Numbered from the stretch's first letter, positions 17,049 to 25,868 are shown. The stretch is DNA of 64,000 nt from Rhodospirillales bacterium (GCA_019455065.1 JACFNC010000005.1:229913-293912), one strand, 5' to 3'. Notes: generated by a model from the sequence alone, not told the origin. Made by a program: numbers and translations.

Positions 17049-17177
17049 CGCTAGATAGGCAGGAAAGCCGCGGCACCTGCGCTCCGCCTTCCCATGCAGG
17101 GATGAGGTTGGTAGTGTTTGCCCGCCATTGGCGGGACCCGCTGCCAACCCGTCGGAACAAGCGAGTAAGCGTTATCC

Positions 17178-18617
17178 ATGAGTCGATCCTCCCCTCCCCG
17201 AGACCTCGTGCATCCGATCATCCTTTCGGGCGGAGTGGGGTCGCGATTGTGGCCGCTGTCCCGCGCCCTGTTTCCGAAGCAATTCCTCAAGCTCACCGGC
17301 GATCGCAGCATGATTCAGGACACTGCACTGAGAGTCGCTGGGGCGGGCTTTCACGCGCCGGTCGTCGTGTGCAACCACGAGCACCGTTTCGCGGTGGCGG
17401 ATCACATGCATGCCATTGGCCGTCCGCCGGCGGATATCATCATCGAGCCCGTAGGCCGCAACACGGCGCCGGCGGCCGCGGTCGCGGCTCTCCGTTTGCT
17501 CGAGGAGGGCCCCGACTCCTTGATGCTGATCATGCCCTCCGACCATGTGATCGGCGACCCGGCCAGCTTCAGGGCGGCGGTCGACGAGGCGGCGACGGCG
17601 GCGGCGCGCGGCTATCTCGTAACGTTCGGCATCACCCCGCACGCGCCGGAAACGGGCTACGGCTACATCAAGGCGGGCGCAGCGCTTCCCCATACCGACC
17701 GCATCCGCACCGTGGAGCGGTTCGTTGAAAAGCCAGATCTCGAAAAAGCCAGGGCCCATCTCGCGGAAGGGGGCTACAGCTGGAATAGCGGCATCTTCCT
17801 GTTCCCCGCCGCCCGTTTCCTGGCCGAGCTCGAGGCGCGGCGTCCGGCGATGGTTGCGGCCTGCCGGGCCGCCTATGCCAAGGCCCAGCGCGACCTCGAT
17901 TTCTGCCGCCTGGACGCCGAGGCCTTCGCCGCCTGTCCGTCGGAATCGATTGACTACGCGGTCATGGAAAACGCCGAGGCGGCGGCCGTGGTGCCCGTGG
18001 AAATGCGCTGGTCCGACGTCGGGGCATGGTCGGCGTTGTGGGACATAGGGGCCAAGGACGAGGCCGGCAACGTCGTCTCCGGCGACGTCGTCACCGAAGA
18101 CGTCCGCGATGCGTACATCCGCACCGAGGGACAGGTCGCCGCCGTTCTGGGCCTGAGCAACGTGGTCGTCGTGGCCACCGACGATGCGGTGCTCGTCGCC
18201 GACAAGAGCCGGGCCCAGGACGTGAAGTTGCTGGTCGACCGTCTGGCCCTCGACAAGCGGCTGGAATGCCAGGTCCATACGACCGTATACCGGCCCTGGG
18301 GAAGCTACCGCGGCCTGAATTCCGGCGACCGCTACCAGGTCAAGCTCATCATCGTCAATCCGGGAGCCAGGCTCAGCCTGCAGATGCACGATCATCGGGC
18401 CGAGCACTGGGTCGTCGCCAGGGGCGTCGCCCGGGTGACGCGCGGCGAAGAGAGTTTTCTGCTGGAGGAGAATCAGTCCACCTACATTCCGCAGCGCACG
18501 CCGCATCGCCTGGAAAATCCCGGAACCGAGGCGCTCTACGTCATCGAGGTGCAGTCCGGGAACTATCTCGGCGAAGACGACATCGTGCGCTTCGACGACG
18601 TTTACGGCCGTTCGTGA
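17178..18617 (+). CDS. manC: Mannose-1-phosphate guanylyltransferase / mannose-6-phosphate isomerase
   Basis: The 479-aa bifunctional enzyme makes GDP-mannose for surface polysaccharides. The N-terminal nucleotidyltransferase domain (about 1-280) has the signature ILSGGVGSRLWPLSRALFPKQF, the LIMPSDHVIGD loop, and FVEKPDLEKA. The C-terminal cupin isomerase domain (about 330-475) shows VYRPWGSYRGLNSGDRYQVK, the metal-binding LQMHDHRAEHW, and the TYIPQRTPHRLENPG strand. Length fits the ManC/AlgA/CpsB family. It is followed 16 nt later by a SapC-family gene. Context points to export glycan or LPS synthesis; its isomerase activity could also supply mannose-6-phosphate to the ulosonic acid pathway (inference). 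Confidence 0.93.
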   Translation: MSRSSPPRDLVHPIILSGGVGSRLWPLSRALFPKQFLKLTGDRSMIQDTALRVAGAGFHAPVVVCNHEHRFAVADHMHAIGRPPADIIIEPVGRNTAPAAAVAALRLLEEGPDSLMLIMPSDHVIGDPASFRAAVDEAATAAARGYLVTFGITPHAPETGYGYIKAGAALPHTDRIRTVERFVEKPDLEKARAHLAEGGYSWNSGIFLFPAARFLAELEARRPAMVAACRAAYAKAQRDLDFCRLDAEAFAACPSESIDYAVMENAEAAAVVPVEMRWSDVGAWSALWDIGAKDEAGNVVSGDVVTEDVRDAYIRTEGQVAAVLGLSNVVVVATDDAVLVADKSRAQDVKLLVDRLALDKRLECQVHTTVYRPWGSYRGLNSGDRYQVKLIIVNPGARLSLQMHDHRAEHWVVARGVARVTRGEESFLLEENQSTYIPQRTPHRLENPGTEALYVIEVQSGNYLGEDDIVRFDDVYGRS

Positions 18618-18633
18618 CGGCCGGACCGCGGCG

Positions 18634-19404
18634 ATGTTCCTGAACCCCGTGCCGTTGTCCTTTTCCCGGCATGGCGGCATGCGTCTCAAGCCGGCGCGCG
18701 CCTACGCCCATGCCCGCGCCATGACCATGGTGCCCGTGATGGCGGCCGAACTGGCCCGCGTGGCGCAGGAGATGCCGGTCGGATTCGTGCGGGACGGCGA
18801 GGGGTACGCCCTGGTCGCCCTGCTCGGGCTCGAGCCGGGGCGAAACCTGTTCGTCGGGCCGGACGGGCGTTGGCTGGCCGGCTACGTGCCGGCGCGAATA
18901 CGGCAGTATCCCTTCGTCCTGGGCGGGTCCGCGGCGGGACCGACGGTGGTCTGCGTCGACGAAAGCTCGGGACAATTGTCGAAATCCGAGGGAAGACCAT
19001 TGTTCGAGGGCGACGGCAGCCCGTCGGCGCTGGTGCGGGAGGTGTCCCGCGTCCTGCAGGAGATGGAGCGGGACCGCGCGGCGACGTCCCGCGCGGCGGG
19101 CGCCCTTGCCGGCCTGATGGTGCCGTGGGAGATGGCGCTCGAAAGCCGCGACGATGCGCGCCGCGCCGGCGGTCTTTTCCGCGTCGACGAGACCGCGCTC
19201 AACGCGCTCTCGGACGAGGGTTTTCTGGCTTTGCGGCATGCCGGCGCGCTGGGGATGGCGTATGCCCACCTCCTGTCGCTGGGCCGTGCCGCGGTGCTCC
19301 ACCGTTTGGCGGCGGCCCAAGCCCGGCGCGCCGAAAGTCGCGCGCCGGCCTCGCCCATGCCCGGCGCGGTCGACGAAAGCGGCGAATTCGTTTTCGAGTT
19401 CTGA
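18634..19404 (+). CDS. SapC-family protein
   Basis: This 256-aa protein matches the SapC family, named after a gene in an S-layer protein transport locus. Recognisable segments are MVPVMAAELARVAQEMPVGF, LVALLGLEPGRNLFV and WLAGYVPARIRQYPFVL near the N-terminus, and LFEGDGSPSALVREV in the middle. The C-terminal half is helical and Arg/Ala-rich. There is no signal peptide. The molecular function of SapC proteins is not established. Proximity to ManC and a type I secretion pair fits a link with surface-protein export, but only by association. Confidence 0.8.
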   Translation: MFLNPVPLSFSRHGGMRLKPARAYAHARAMTMVPVMAAELARVAQEMPVGFVRDGEGYALVALLGLEPGRNLFVGPDGRWLAGYVPARIRQYPFVLGGSAAGPTVVCVDESSGQLSKSEGRPLFEGDGSPSALVREVSRVLQEMERDRAATSRAAGALAGLMVPWEMALESRDDARRAGGLFRVDETALNALSDEGFLALRHAGALGMAYAHLLSLGRAAVLHRLAAAQARRAESRAPASPMPGAVDESGEFVFEF

Positions 19405-19409
19405 ACCGG

Positions 19410-20150
19410 TTACAGCCGTTCGCGCCGCGCGCCGAGGCCATTCGGCAGGGCGATGTAGCCGCGGCGCCGCAGGCGGCTTTCGCGGACCGCGGTCCCCGCA
19501 TAAATCTGCTTGGCGGCCTCGAGGATGATTACTCCGGCGAAGGTCGGGAACCAGCGCGCCCCCAGTTCCTCCCAGGCCGGCGCCGCGCGCAGAAGCATGC
19601 GTGACGACGAAGGCGGGAGGAACAGCGCCGCCGCTGACTGGAGCGGGGTGAACATGGTGTCGCGCAACAGCCGTGAAAGCTGCGTCGGGGTGTATGGACG
19701 GCCGTTTCCGAACGGGGTGCGTTCCAGCCGTGCCCAGATGCCGCGCCGGTTGGGAACGATCACCAGCAGCCGGCCGCTGTCGCTCAACACCCTCCACGCC
19801 TCGCGCATCATGGCCCGAACCTGTTCGGTGGATTCGATCGCGTGCACCATCAGCACCCGGTCGATGGACCGGTCGGGCAGCGGAAGGTCCGTTTCATCGG
19901 CCAGCGCCACCAGCCCCGGCCCCTCGGGAGGCCAAGGCAGCACGCCCTGCGACGGCGGCATCACGGCGAGCACGCGCTCCGCCTCGCCACGCATGGGGCG
20001 CAGAAAAGGCGTCGCGAACCCAAGGCCGAGCACCCTTTGGCCGGTAAGGTCCGGCCACATCGCGCGAATGCGTCGCCGGATGAGCCGCCGAGCCACCTGG
20101 CCCAGGCTGGTGTCATAGAAGTCGCGAAGGTCCACGACGTCCGTCCACAT
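19410..20150 (-). CDS. Class I SAM-dependent methyltransferase
   Basis: The protein is about 246 aa. It has a Rossmann-type methyltransferase core with a glycine-poor motif I (GQRVLGLGFATPFL), the LADETDLPLPDRSIDRVLMVHAIE segment characteristic of Methyltransf_11 proteins, and the post-motif MREAWRVLSDSGRLLVIVPNRRG. The start at 20150 (MWTDVVDLRDFYDT) gives the usual N-terminus of this group; an in-frame extension to 20225 is possible but looks non-coding. It is divergent from gloB and convergent with sapC. Neither the sequence nor its neighbours reveal the substrate. Confidence 0.82.
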   Translation of the reverse strand: MWTDVVDLRDFYDTSLGQVARRLIRRRIRAMWPDLTGQRVLGLGFATPFLRPMRGEAERVLAVMPPSQGVLPWPPEGPGLVALADETDLPLPDRSIDRVLMVHAIESTEQVRAMMREAWRVLSDSGRLLVIVPNRRGIWARLERTPFGNGRPYTPTQLSRLLRDTMFTPLQSAAALFLPPSSSRMLLRAAPAWEELGARWFPTFAGVIILEAAKQIYAGTAVRESRLRRRGYIALPNGLGARRERL

Positions 20151-20330
20151 TGCCGGAAAGGACGTTTGAATCTTCACTCGACGATCCCCGCTTCGTATCC
20201 GCACTGCCACCGGACCCTCCCCCAATCAATGGTGTGAAGGACCGTCGCGGGCAAGAAAAAAGCGTGAAAACGCTTCCGGACAGAGATACTTACGCGGTAG
20301 GCTCGGGGCGCTGACCGGAAGGAAGGAGCG

Positions 20331-21101
20331 ATGGCCAGGTTGACCGTGGAACAGATCCAGGTCCTGTCGGACAACTACGTCTATCTGCTACACGATCCGG
20401 GCAGTGGCGCAACCGCGGCGGTCGATCCGTCGGCTGCCGAACCGGTGCTTGCGAAGCTCGAGGAAAAGGGGTGGCGACTCACCCATATCCTCAACACCCA
20501 TCACCATCACGACCACACGGGCGGCAATCTCACCCTCAAGCAGGCCACGGGCTGCACGATCGTCGGGGCGCGCCACGACGCCGGCCGCATTCCCGGCATC
20601 GAGGTCGAGTTGCGTAACCGCGACACCTACATGGTGGGCGGCGCGTCCGCCATGATCATGGAGGTGCCGGGCCACACCGTCGGCCACATCGCCTATTGGT
20701 TTCCGGAGAGCCACGCGCTGTTTTGCGGTGACACGTTGTTCGCCCTGGGATGCGGCCGGCTGTTCGAGGGCACGCCGGAGCAGATGTGGGACTCGCTTTG
20801 CCGGCTGCGCGAGCTGCCCGGCGACACCCTCGTCTATTGCGCCCACGAGTACACGCAGTCCAACGCCCGCTTCGCCCGCACCGTCGAGCGCGACAGCGAC
20901 GCCCTCAAGCGCCGCATCGCCGAGATCGACGGGCTGCGCGCCAAGGGCCTGCCGACCGTGCCCTCGCGTCTGGACGAGGAATGCGAGACCAATCCGTTCC
21001 TGCGCGCGGACGTTGACTCGGTCAAGCGCGGCGTCGGCCTGCCGGATGGCGATCCGGCACGGGTATTCGCCGAGATCCGGCGCCGCAAAGACGCCTTCTG
21101 A
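20331..21101 (+). CDS. gloB: Hydroxyacylglutathione hydrolase (glyoxalase II)
   Basis: The 256-aa metallo-beta-lactamase-fold enzyme hydrolyses S-lactoylglutathione to lactate and glutathione, the last step of methylglyoxal detoxification. The metal motif NTHHHHDHTGG includes His57, His59, Asp61 and His62. Further ligands lie in PGHTVGHIAYW, FCGDTLFALGCGRLFEGT and YCAHEYTQSNARFA. The C-terminal HAGH domain ends with LRADVDSVKRGVGLP. It heads a tight operon with a glutathione transferase and two cupin proteins. A GGAAGGAG ribosome site precedes the ATG. Confidence 0.95.
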   Translation: MARLTVEQIQVLSDNYVYLLHDPGSGATAAVDPSAAEPVLAKLEEKGWRLTHILNTHHHHDHTGGNLTLKQATGCTIVGARHDAGRIPGIEVELRNRDTYMVGGASAMIMEVPGHTVGHIAYWFPESHALFCGDTLFALGCGRLFEGTPEQMWDSLCRLRELPGDTLVYCAHEYTQSNARFARTVERDSDALKRRIAEIDGLRAKGLPTVPSRLDEECETNPFLRADVDSVKRGVGLPDGDPARVFAEIRRRKDAF

Positions 21102-21117
21102 CGGCGGGAGGCCAGCC

Positions 21118-21726
21118 GTGAAACTGCGCTATTCGACGACATCGCCGTTCGCGCGCAAGGTGCGCGTCGTTGCCCTTGAATGCGGTCTTGCCAACGATGT
21201 TGTACCGGTTCTCAGCAATCCGTGGGCGCCCGGCAGTCCGGTCGCGGCCGACAATCCGTTGGGCAAGATACCGGTGCTCATCACCGACGACGGGGCAAGC
21301 CTCTACGATTCGCGGGTCATCTGCGAGTACCTCGACGCGCTGGCCGGCGGTGTGTTGTTCCCGGCCGCGGGCCCCGAACGCTGGACGGCGTTGCGGCGCC
21401 AGGCCTTGGCCGACGGGATCGCTGATGCGGCCGTTCTCAGGCGGATGGAGAGCGTGCGGCCGGACGGGGAACGTTCGGACGCCTGGTCGGCGCGCCAGCA
21501 GGCCGCCATAGCTCGCGCCCTCGACGTCCTGGAGCGCGAGGTCGGCGACTTCGGCCAGGCACCGACCATCGGCACGATCGCCATCGCTTGCGCCCTCGGC
21601 TATCTCGACTTTCGCTTCGCCGCCGAAGACTGGCGCCGCGCCCGTCCGGGGCTCGCCGCCTGGTATGCGGTTTTCGCGGCCCGGCCGTCGATGGCGGCGA
21701 CGGTTCTGCACGACTCCCCCGCCTAG
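21118..21726 (+). CDS. Glutathione S-transferase family protein
   Basis: This 202-aa protein begins at a GTG. It has the thioredoxin-like N-terminal domain (LRYSTTSPFARKVRVVALE, with Ser in the catalytic position) and the conserved NPLGKIPVLI cis-proline motif. DGASLYDSRVICEYLD corresponds to the glutathione-binding SR motif. The helical C-terminal domain (about 85-200) contains PTIGTIAIACALGYLDFR. It resembles YibF-like bacterial transferases. The gene follows gloB by 16 nt, so both probably use glutathione in the same detoxification response. Confidence 0.9.
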   Translation: MKLRYSTTSPFARKVRVVALECGLANDVVPVLSNPWAPGSPVAADNPLGKIPVLITDDGASLYDSRVICEYLDALAGGVLFPAAGPERWTALRRQALADGIADAAVLRRMESVRPDGERSDAWSARQQAAIARALDVLEREVGDFGQAPTIGTIAIACALGYLDFRFAAEDWRRARPGLAAWYAVFAARPSMAATVLHDSPA

Positions 21727-21728
21727 GC

Positions 21729-22220
21729 ATGGCCACAAGCTTCGATCCCGGGGGCATGTACCCGGAGGGCCTGACGGCGAAAGAGATCATCCGCCGCCTC
21801 GCACTCGAGCCCCATCCCGAGGGCGGCCACTACCGCGAAACCTATCGCCATGTGGCGCCGGCCGGCGGCCGGGGCTGCACCACCGCGATCTATTATCTGT
21901 TGGCGGCCGGCGAGACTTCGGCCTGGCATCGGGTTGATGCGGTGGAGATCTGGCACTATTACGCCGGCGCGCCGCTGGCGCTGACCCTGTCGCCCAATGG
22001 CCACGACGTGGCCAGTTACCATCTCGGCATCCAGATCGCCGCCGGCCAGCAGCCGCAGGTGGTGGTGCCGGCCAACGCCTGGCAGACGGCGGTGTCGATG
22101 GGGCGGTGGACGTTGGTCGGCTGCACCGTGTCGCCCGCGTTCGAGTTCGCCGGGTTCGAACTGGCGCCCAAGGATTGGAAGCCCAGTCGCCGCAAGGGCC
22201 GGGAAGGAGGAGACAAATGA
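21729..22220 (+). CDS. DUF985 cupin-fold protein
   Basis: The 163-aa product matches the DUF985 family of cupins. Signature parts are IIRRLALEPHPEGGHYRETYR, the TTAIYYLLAAGETSAWHRVDAVEIWHYY core with metal-type His residues, and QVVVPANAWQTA followed by GCTVSPAFEFAGFEL. The biochemical role is unknown. It starts 2 nt after the GST stop and its own stop overlaps the next start (ATGA), so it is translated with its neighbours. Confidence 0.88.
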   Translation: MATSFDPGGMYPEGLTAKEIIRRLALEPHPEGGHYRETYRHVAPAGGRGCTTAIYYLLAAGETSAWHRVDAVEIWHYYAGAPLALTLSPNGHDVASYHLGIQIAAGQQPQVVVPANAWQTAVSMGRWTLVGCTVSPAFEFAGFELAPKDWKPSRRKGREGGDK

Positions 22221-22678
22221 CGCCGCAGCAATTCCGACCGCTTGTCCAACCGCTCCTGGATGCGTGCGCGGGCGCAACCATCGACCATCATTTGGCGGCC
22301 CGGCTGGAGAATGCGTTTCCGCCCGACGGCGACGCGTTTCGTGCCGTCGCCGAAGCCTGCCGACAAGCCGTTGCCGAGGGTTGGATGTGCAGCCAGGGCG
22401 AGGGGAACCGGCGTTTCGGGCGTATCATCGAGCCGGCGGCCGATACCCACGACCTGTCGGTGGACGTCGTCGATCTTACCGAAGTGGTCGGCCCGCTGCA
22501 CCGCCATCCGACCGGCGAGATCTGCATGGTCATGCCCCTTACCGAAGGGGCCCGGTTCGATGGCAAGGGGGCCGGCTGGAAGTGCTATAAGCCTGGCTCG
22601 GCGCATCGCCCCACGGTGAGCGGCGGGCGGGCGCTGGTGCTCTACATGCTGCCGGAGGGCAAGATCGAATTCTCGTGA
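22217..22678 (+). CDS. DUF4863 / 4-hydroxylaminobenzoate lyase-like protein
   Basis: This 153-aa cupin-like protein resembles the DUF4863 family, which includes PnbB-type 4-hydroxylaminobenzoate lyases. The conserved WMCSQGEGNRRFGRI segment and the GPLHRHPTGEICMVMPL metal-site-like motif (two His and one Glu) lie around residues 58-110. They are followed by GWKCYKPGSAHRPTVSGG. An actual role in nitroaromatic metabolism is not supported by the neighbours, which point to glutathione-linked detoxification. GGAAGGAGG provides the ribosome site, and the start overlaps the upstream stop by 4 nt. Confidence 0.75.
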   Translation: MTPQQFRPLVQPLLDACAGATIDHHLAARLENAFPPDGDAFRAVAEACRQAVAEGWMCSQGEGNRRFGRIIEPAADTHDLSVDVVDLTEVVGPLHRHPTGEICMVMPLTEGARFDGKGAGWKCYKPGSAHRPTVSGGRALVLYMLPEGKIEFS

Positions 22679-23037
22679 TCGCCATGCGGCCGTGGACACT
22701 GCTTGCCGCCGTCAACGGGTTCCTCGCCGTGGGGTTCGGGGCCTATGCCGCGCATGGGCTGCCGGCCGAGGCGGCCGCGCTGGCCGATCGGGCCAGCCAG
22801 TACCAACTCGTCCACGCCGTGGTACTTCTCGCGGTGCAGCCCCTTGCCTCCGCGGGCAATCGCTGGGCCACACTGGCCGGCGGTCTGTTCGTCTTCGGCA
22901 TCCTGATGTTTTCAGGTTCCCTGTACTGGAAGGCCATGATCGGGCCGCCGCCGGTGCCGATGCTCGCCCCGGCCGGAGGCTTCGCGCTCCTGTTCGGCTG
23001 GCTGGCCTTGACGGTGGCGGCCTTGCGGCGTCGCTAG
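22675..23037 (+). CDS. DUF423 small membrane protein
   Basis: This 120-aa inner-membrane protein has four predicted membrane segments. The family hallmarks are FLAVGFGAYAAHGL at the N-terminus, QYQLVHAVVLLAV, FGILMFSGSLYW, and MLAPAGGFALLFGWLAL near the C-terminus, as in YwdK/YgdD-type proteins. Function is unknown. The GTG start overlaps the previous stop by 4 nt, with an ATG 9 nt further as an alternative. It ends the operon and converges on the APC permease, with 1 nt between stops. Confidence 0.88.
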   Translation: MIAMRPWTLLAAVNGFLAVGFGAYAAHGLPAEAAALADRASQYQLVHAVVLLAVQPLASAGNRWATLAGGLFVFGILMFSGSLYWKAMIGPPPVPMLAPAGGFALLFGWLALTVAALRRR

Positions 23038-23038
23038 A

Positions 23039-24385
23039 TCACTCGGACGGCGGAAGGGCGGTGCCGCGCGCGATCTCGCGCCGACGCGCCAGCAGAAGGA
23101 ACGGCACCGCGGACGCGGCCAGGGCGACGCCAACCAGAGCCCCGATCCCGGTGTGCATGATGCTGGCGTGCAGCATGAAGGCGCTGGTGGCGCAGAAGAT
23201 CGCCGGTGTCACCGGGTAGAAGGGCACCCGGAAGGGCCGCGGCGCGTCCGGCTCACGCCAGCGCAGCACGAACAGCGACAAACCCGTCAGCAGCAGGAAC
23301 AGCCAGAACGCCGGCGCGGTGAATTCCACCATCGTCGCGAAGCCGTCGCGGGTGACCGAACCGAAAGCCACCAGGGCCACGGCGATGCCCGCCTGCAGCC
23401 ACAGCGCCCGCGCCGGCGCCTGGCGCCGCGCGTCCCAGTCGGCCAGGGGACGCAGCAGGGCGTGGTCGCGCCCCATGGCGTAATTGGTGCGGGCGCCCGT
23501 GAAGACCGCGGCGTTGAGCGTGCTGAGCGTGGCCGCAGCGACGAGCAGGCTGACCACCAGCGCGGCCTCGTTGCCCATCGTGCGGCGCAGGAGTTCGGCC
23601 GCGACGACATCGGCGTCGCGAATCCCCTCGAGGCCGATCCCCCGCAGATAGGCGACGTTGAGAGCCAGATAGAGCAGCGTGATCACTCCGATGCTGACGA
23701 CCAGTAGGCGCAGCATGTCGCGCTGGACGTTGCGCAACTCGCCCGACAGATACGCCGCCTCGTTCCATCCTCCGTAGGTCAGCAGCACGAAGATCATCGC
23801 CGCTCCCGCCACGGTCACGACGCCGCCGGCGGGGGCGGCCAGTTGGGGGGAAGGGGGCGCCGCCGTCAGCCCGGCAGCGGCGACGGCCGCCAGCGCGAGC
23901 AAGGTGCCGCCGGTAAGCACGACCTGTGTCAGCGTCGAAGGGCTACGGCCCAGCAGGTTGATCCACGTGAAGACGACAATTGCGGCGCTGGCGTAGAGCG
24001 CCGGTGCGAATGGCCCGAGCGGCACCAGTTGGGTGGCGTAGTCCCCGAACACGAAGGCCACCGCGGCGATGGCCCCCGTCTGGATCACGGCCATGCGGCA
24101 CCAGGCGAACACGAAGCCCGTGGACCGGCCGAAGGCGCGCGACAGGAAATGGTATTCGCCGCCGACGTTGGGATTGGCGGCCGCCAACTCCGCGTAGCAC
24201 AGTCCTCCAACCAGCGACACCACGCCTCCCGCCAGCCACAGGGCCAGGAAAGCGACCTCGTCGCTGGCGTTCGCGGCAACCAGCGCGGGCGTCCGAAAGA
24301 TCCCCACGCCGACGACCGTCCCGATGACGATGGCGGCGGCGCGACCGACCGTCAGGGCGTGCCGACGCTGCGGGGCTTGGGGCAC
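23039..24385 (-). CDS. APC-superfamily amino acid permease
   Basis: This 448-aa integral membrane transporter has about 12 hydrophobic segments. The N-terminal GRAAAIVIGTVVGVGIFRTPALVAA segment is the unwound first helix with the GxGIF motif of APC transporters, and CYAELAAANPNVGGEYHFLSRAFG is the second conserved block. It probably imports or exchanges an amino acid. It belongs to the APA/LAT-like branch by appearance, but the substrate cannot be assigned. It lies 13 nt downstream of the exported methyltransferase gene on the same strand, so the two may be co-transcribed. Confidence 0.9.
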   Translation of the reverse strand: MPQAPQRRHALTVGRAAAIVIGTVVGVGIFRTPALVAANASDEVAFLALWLAGGVVSLVGGLCYAELAAANPNVGGEYHFLSRAFGRSTGFVFAWCRMAVIQTGAIAAVAFVFGDYATQLVPLGPFAPALYASAAIVVFTWINLLGRSPSTLTQVVLTGGTLLALAAVAAAGLTAAPPSPQLAAPAGGVVTVAGAAMIFVLLTYGGWNEAAYLSGELRNVQRDMLRLLVVSIGVITLLYLALNVAYLRGIGLEGIRDADVVAAELLRRTMGNEAALVVSLLVAAATLSTLNAAVFTGARTNYAMGRDHALLRPLADWDARRQAPARALWLQAGIAVALVAFGSVTRDGFATMVEFTAPAFWLFLLLTGLSLFVLRWREPDAPRPFRVPFYPVTPAIFCATSAFMLHASIMHTGIGALVGVALAASAVPFLLLARRREIARGTALPPSE

Positions 24386-24398
24386 CGCGCGCCGCCCC

Positions 24399-25217
24399 TC
24401 AGTCTACCCGCTGGGCCTGCCAGGGCATTTCGGTTCCGTCGCCGTTGCGCACGACGCCGCGCATCGTTTCGCCCTCGACCTTGCCACGGAAGTCCATCTC
24501 ACCGTCCGCTTCGTTCTCGAGGGCGAAGCTGAGTTGGTCGCCTTCGATCCGGCCCTCCTTGACGGTAGCGGCGTCGTCCCCCGTCCTGGCCACGGCCTCG
24601 ATCTGCTGGACGTCCTGATGCAGGTCAAGAACGTACTCGCGCATGCCCTGGGGGTGTCGGATCTGGACTTGCCATTCCCCCTCGACACGGGCCGGGATGG
24701 TCCAGCGGTAGACTCTCTTGCCGGCGACGATCTCGGCGTGCTCGGGGGGCCAGTCGCTGCCCATGTGGAAGTCGTGGGAGACCACGCGGGCGCCGGGCTG
24801 GGCCTCGGCCAGCAAACGCGGCTTCAGGCGCTCGTTGATCGACTGGAGCAGGTACATCGTAATGACGTCGGCGTTCGACAGGTCGGTCTCGAACAGGTCT
24901 TCCTGGCGGAATTCCACCCTGTCCTCGACCCCGGCCTTTCGTGCGTTCTCTTGGCTTTCCGCGATGCGATCGGGGTCGATGTCGACGCCGACCGCCCGCT
25001 CGGCCCCGAAGTCCTTGACCGCGGCGATGACGATCCGTCCGTCGCCGGAGCCAAGGTCGAGAACCCTGTCTCCCGTCCCGACCTCGGCCAATTCCAGCAT
25101 GCGCTGCACCACCTCGGGCGGGGTGGGAACGAAGATGACGTCGCGGGCGCCGCCGGGCTGGACCGAGAACAGAAGGATGGTGGCGGCGACGGCGCCGATG
25201 CGATGCAGGTCGGTCAT
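24399..25217 (-). CDS. SAM-dependent methyltransferase with predicted signal peptide
   Basis: This 272-aa protein starts at MTDLHRIG and has a signal-like N-terminus (hydrophobic AAVAATILLFSV type segment to about residue 20, then PGGARD). A canonical methyltransferase core follows, with DRVLDLGSGDGRIVIAAVKD (motif I), VGVDIDPDRIAESQENARKAG, FRQEDLFETDLSNADVI and YLLQSINERLKP. The last 100 residues (RVYRWTIPARVEGEW onward) form a beta-rich domain I do not recognise. Since SAM is cytosolic, a truly exported methyltransferase would be odd; the hydrophobic start could instead anchor it to the membrane facing the cytoplasm. An upstream in-frame extension to 25313 is rejected as low-complexity. 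Confidence 0.8.
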   Translation of the reverse strand: MTDLHRIGAVAATILLFSVQPGGARDVIFVPTPPEVVQRMLELAEVGTGDRVLDLGSGDGRIVIAAVKDFGAERAVGVDIDPDRIAESQENARKAGVEDRVEFRQEDLFETDLSNADVITMYLLQSINERLKPRLLAEAQPGARVVSHDFHMGSDWPPEHAEIVAGKRVYRWTIPARVEGEWQVQIRHPQGMREYVLDLHQDVQQIEAVARTGDDAATVKEGRIEGDQLSFALENEADGEMDFRGKVEGETMRGVVRNGDGTEMPWQAQRVD

Positions 25218-25372
25218 GGTCTCCTCGCGGTCTCCAGGTTGCCGTGCCAAGCCAACAGGCGAGGTTGCGCGCCGTTCGGGGCCGCATGCCGAAGATTTGC
25301 TGAGGCCATCCAATAGGGATGTCGCCGCACCGTTAGACCCTTGCGTTTCCTCAGGCGCCGCCCCATCTCACT

Positions 25373-25397
25373 AATCAGAACCGAATTCGTACTGATT
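25373..25397. promoter_or_regulatory. Candidate operator upstream of the SUF regulator
   Basis: AATCAG (25373-25378) and CTGATT (25392-25397) form an exact inverted repeat with a 13-nt AT-rich spacer, centred 27 nt before the GTG start of the Rrf2 gene. Position and symmetry suit a binding site of a dimeric Rrf2 regulator that controls its own operon. No experimental support is available from sequence. Confidence 0.4.
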
Positions 25398-25411
25398 GAG
25401 GCGAGGGACGG

Positions 25412-25868
25412 GTGCTGCGATTGAGTCGTATGACGGATTACGCCGTGGTCGTGCTCGTGAGGATGGCGCGGGGCGGCCCTGTCGTCATGACCGCGCCGGG
25501 CCTGGCGGCGGCGACAAACCTGCCGGAACCGAGCGTCGGAAAGATCCTCAAACAGCTGGCGCAGGCCCGTTTGGTGTCGGCGCACAGGGGGGCCGCCGGC
25601 GGATACGTTCTGGCGCGCCCGGCGGGCGACATCCGGGTCAGCGAGGTGGTTGCGGCGCTGGAGGGCGAAGTGGCCTTGACGGCCTGCGTCGATGGGGCCG
25701 AGGGCGGTTGCCGCGTCGAGGCGACCTGTCCGGTGCGCGGCCGTTGGGACCCGGTCAACCGCGCGGTGCGCGCCGCGCTTGAAGAGGTCTCTCTTGCCGA
25801 CATGGCCGGCATGGCCGCGATGCCCGTATCCGCGGCCACAGCGGGACCAATCATGAGGGAGTGGAGCA

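Noticed and set aside
20226..20330. Upstream extension of the minus-strand methyltransferase start to 20225
   Set aside because: The extra residues do not match the family start, which falls on the ATG at 20150.
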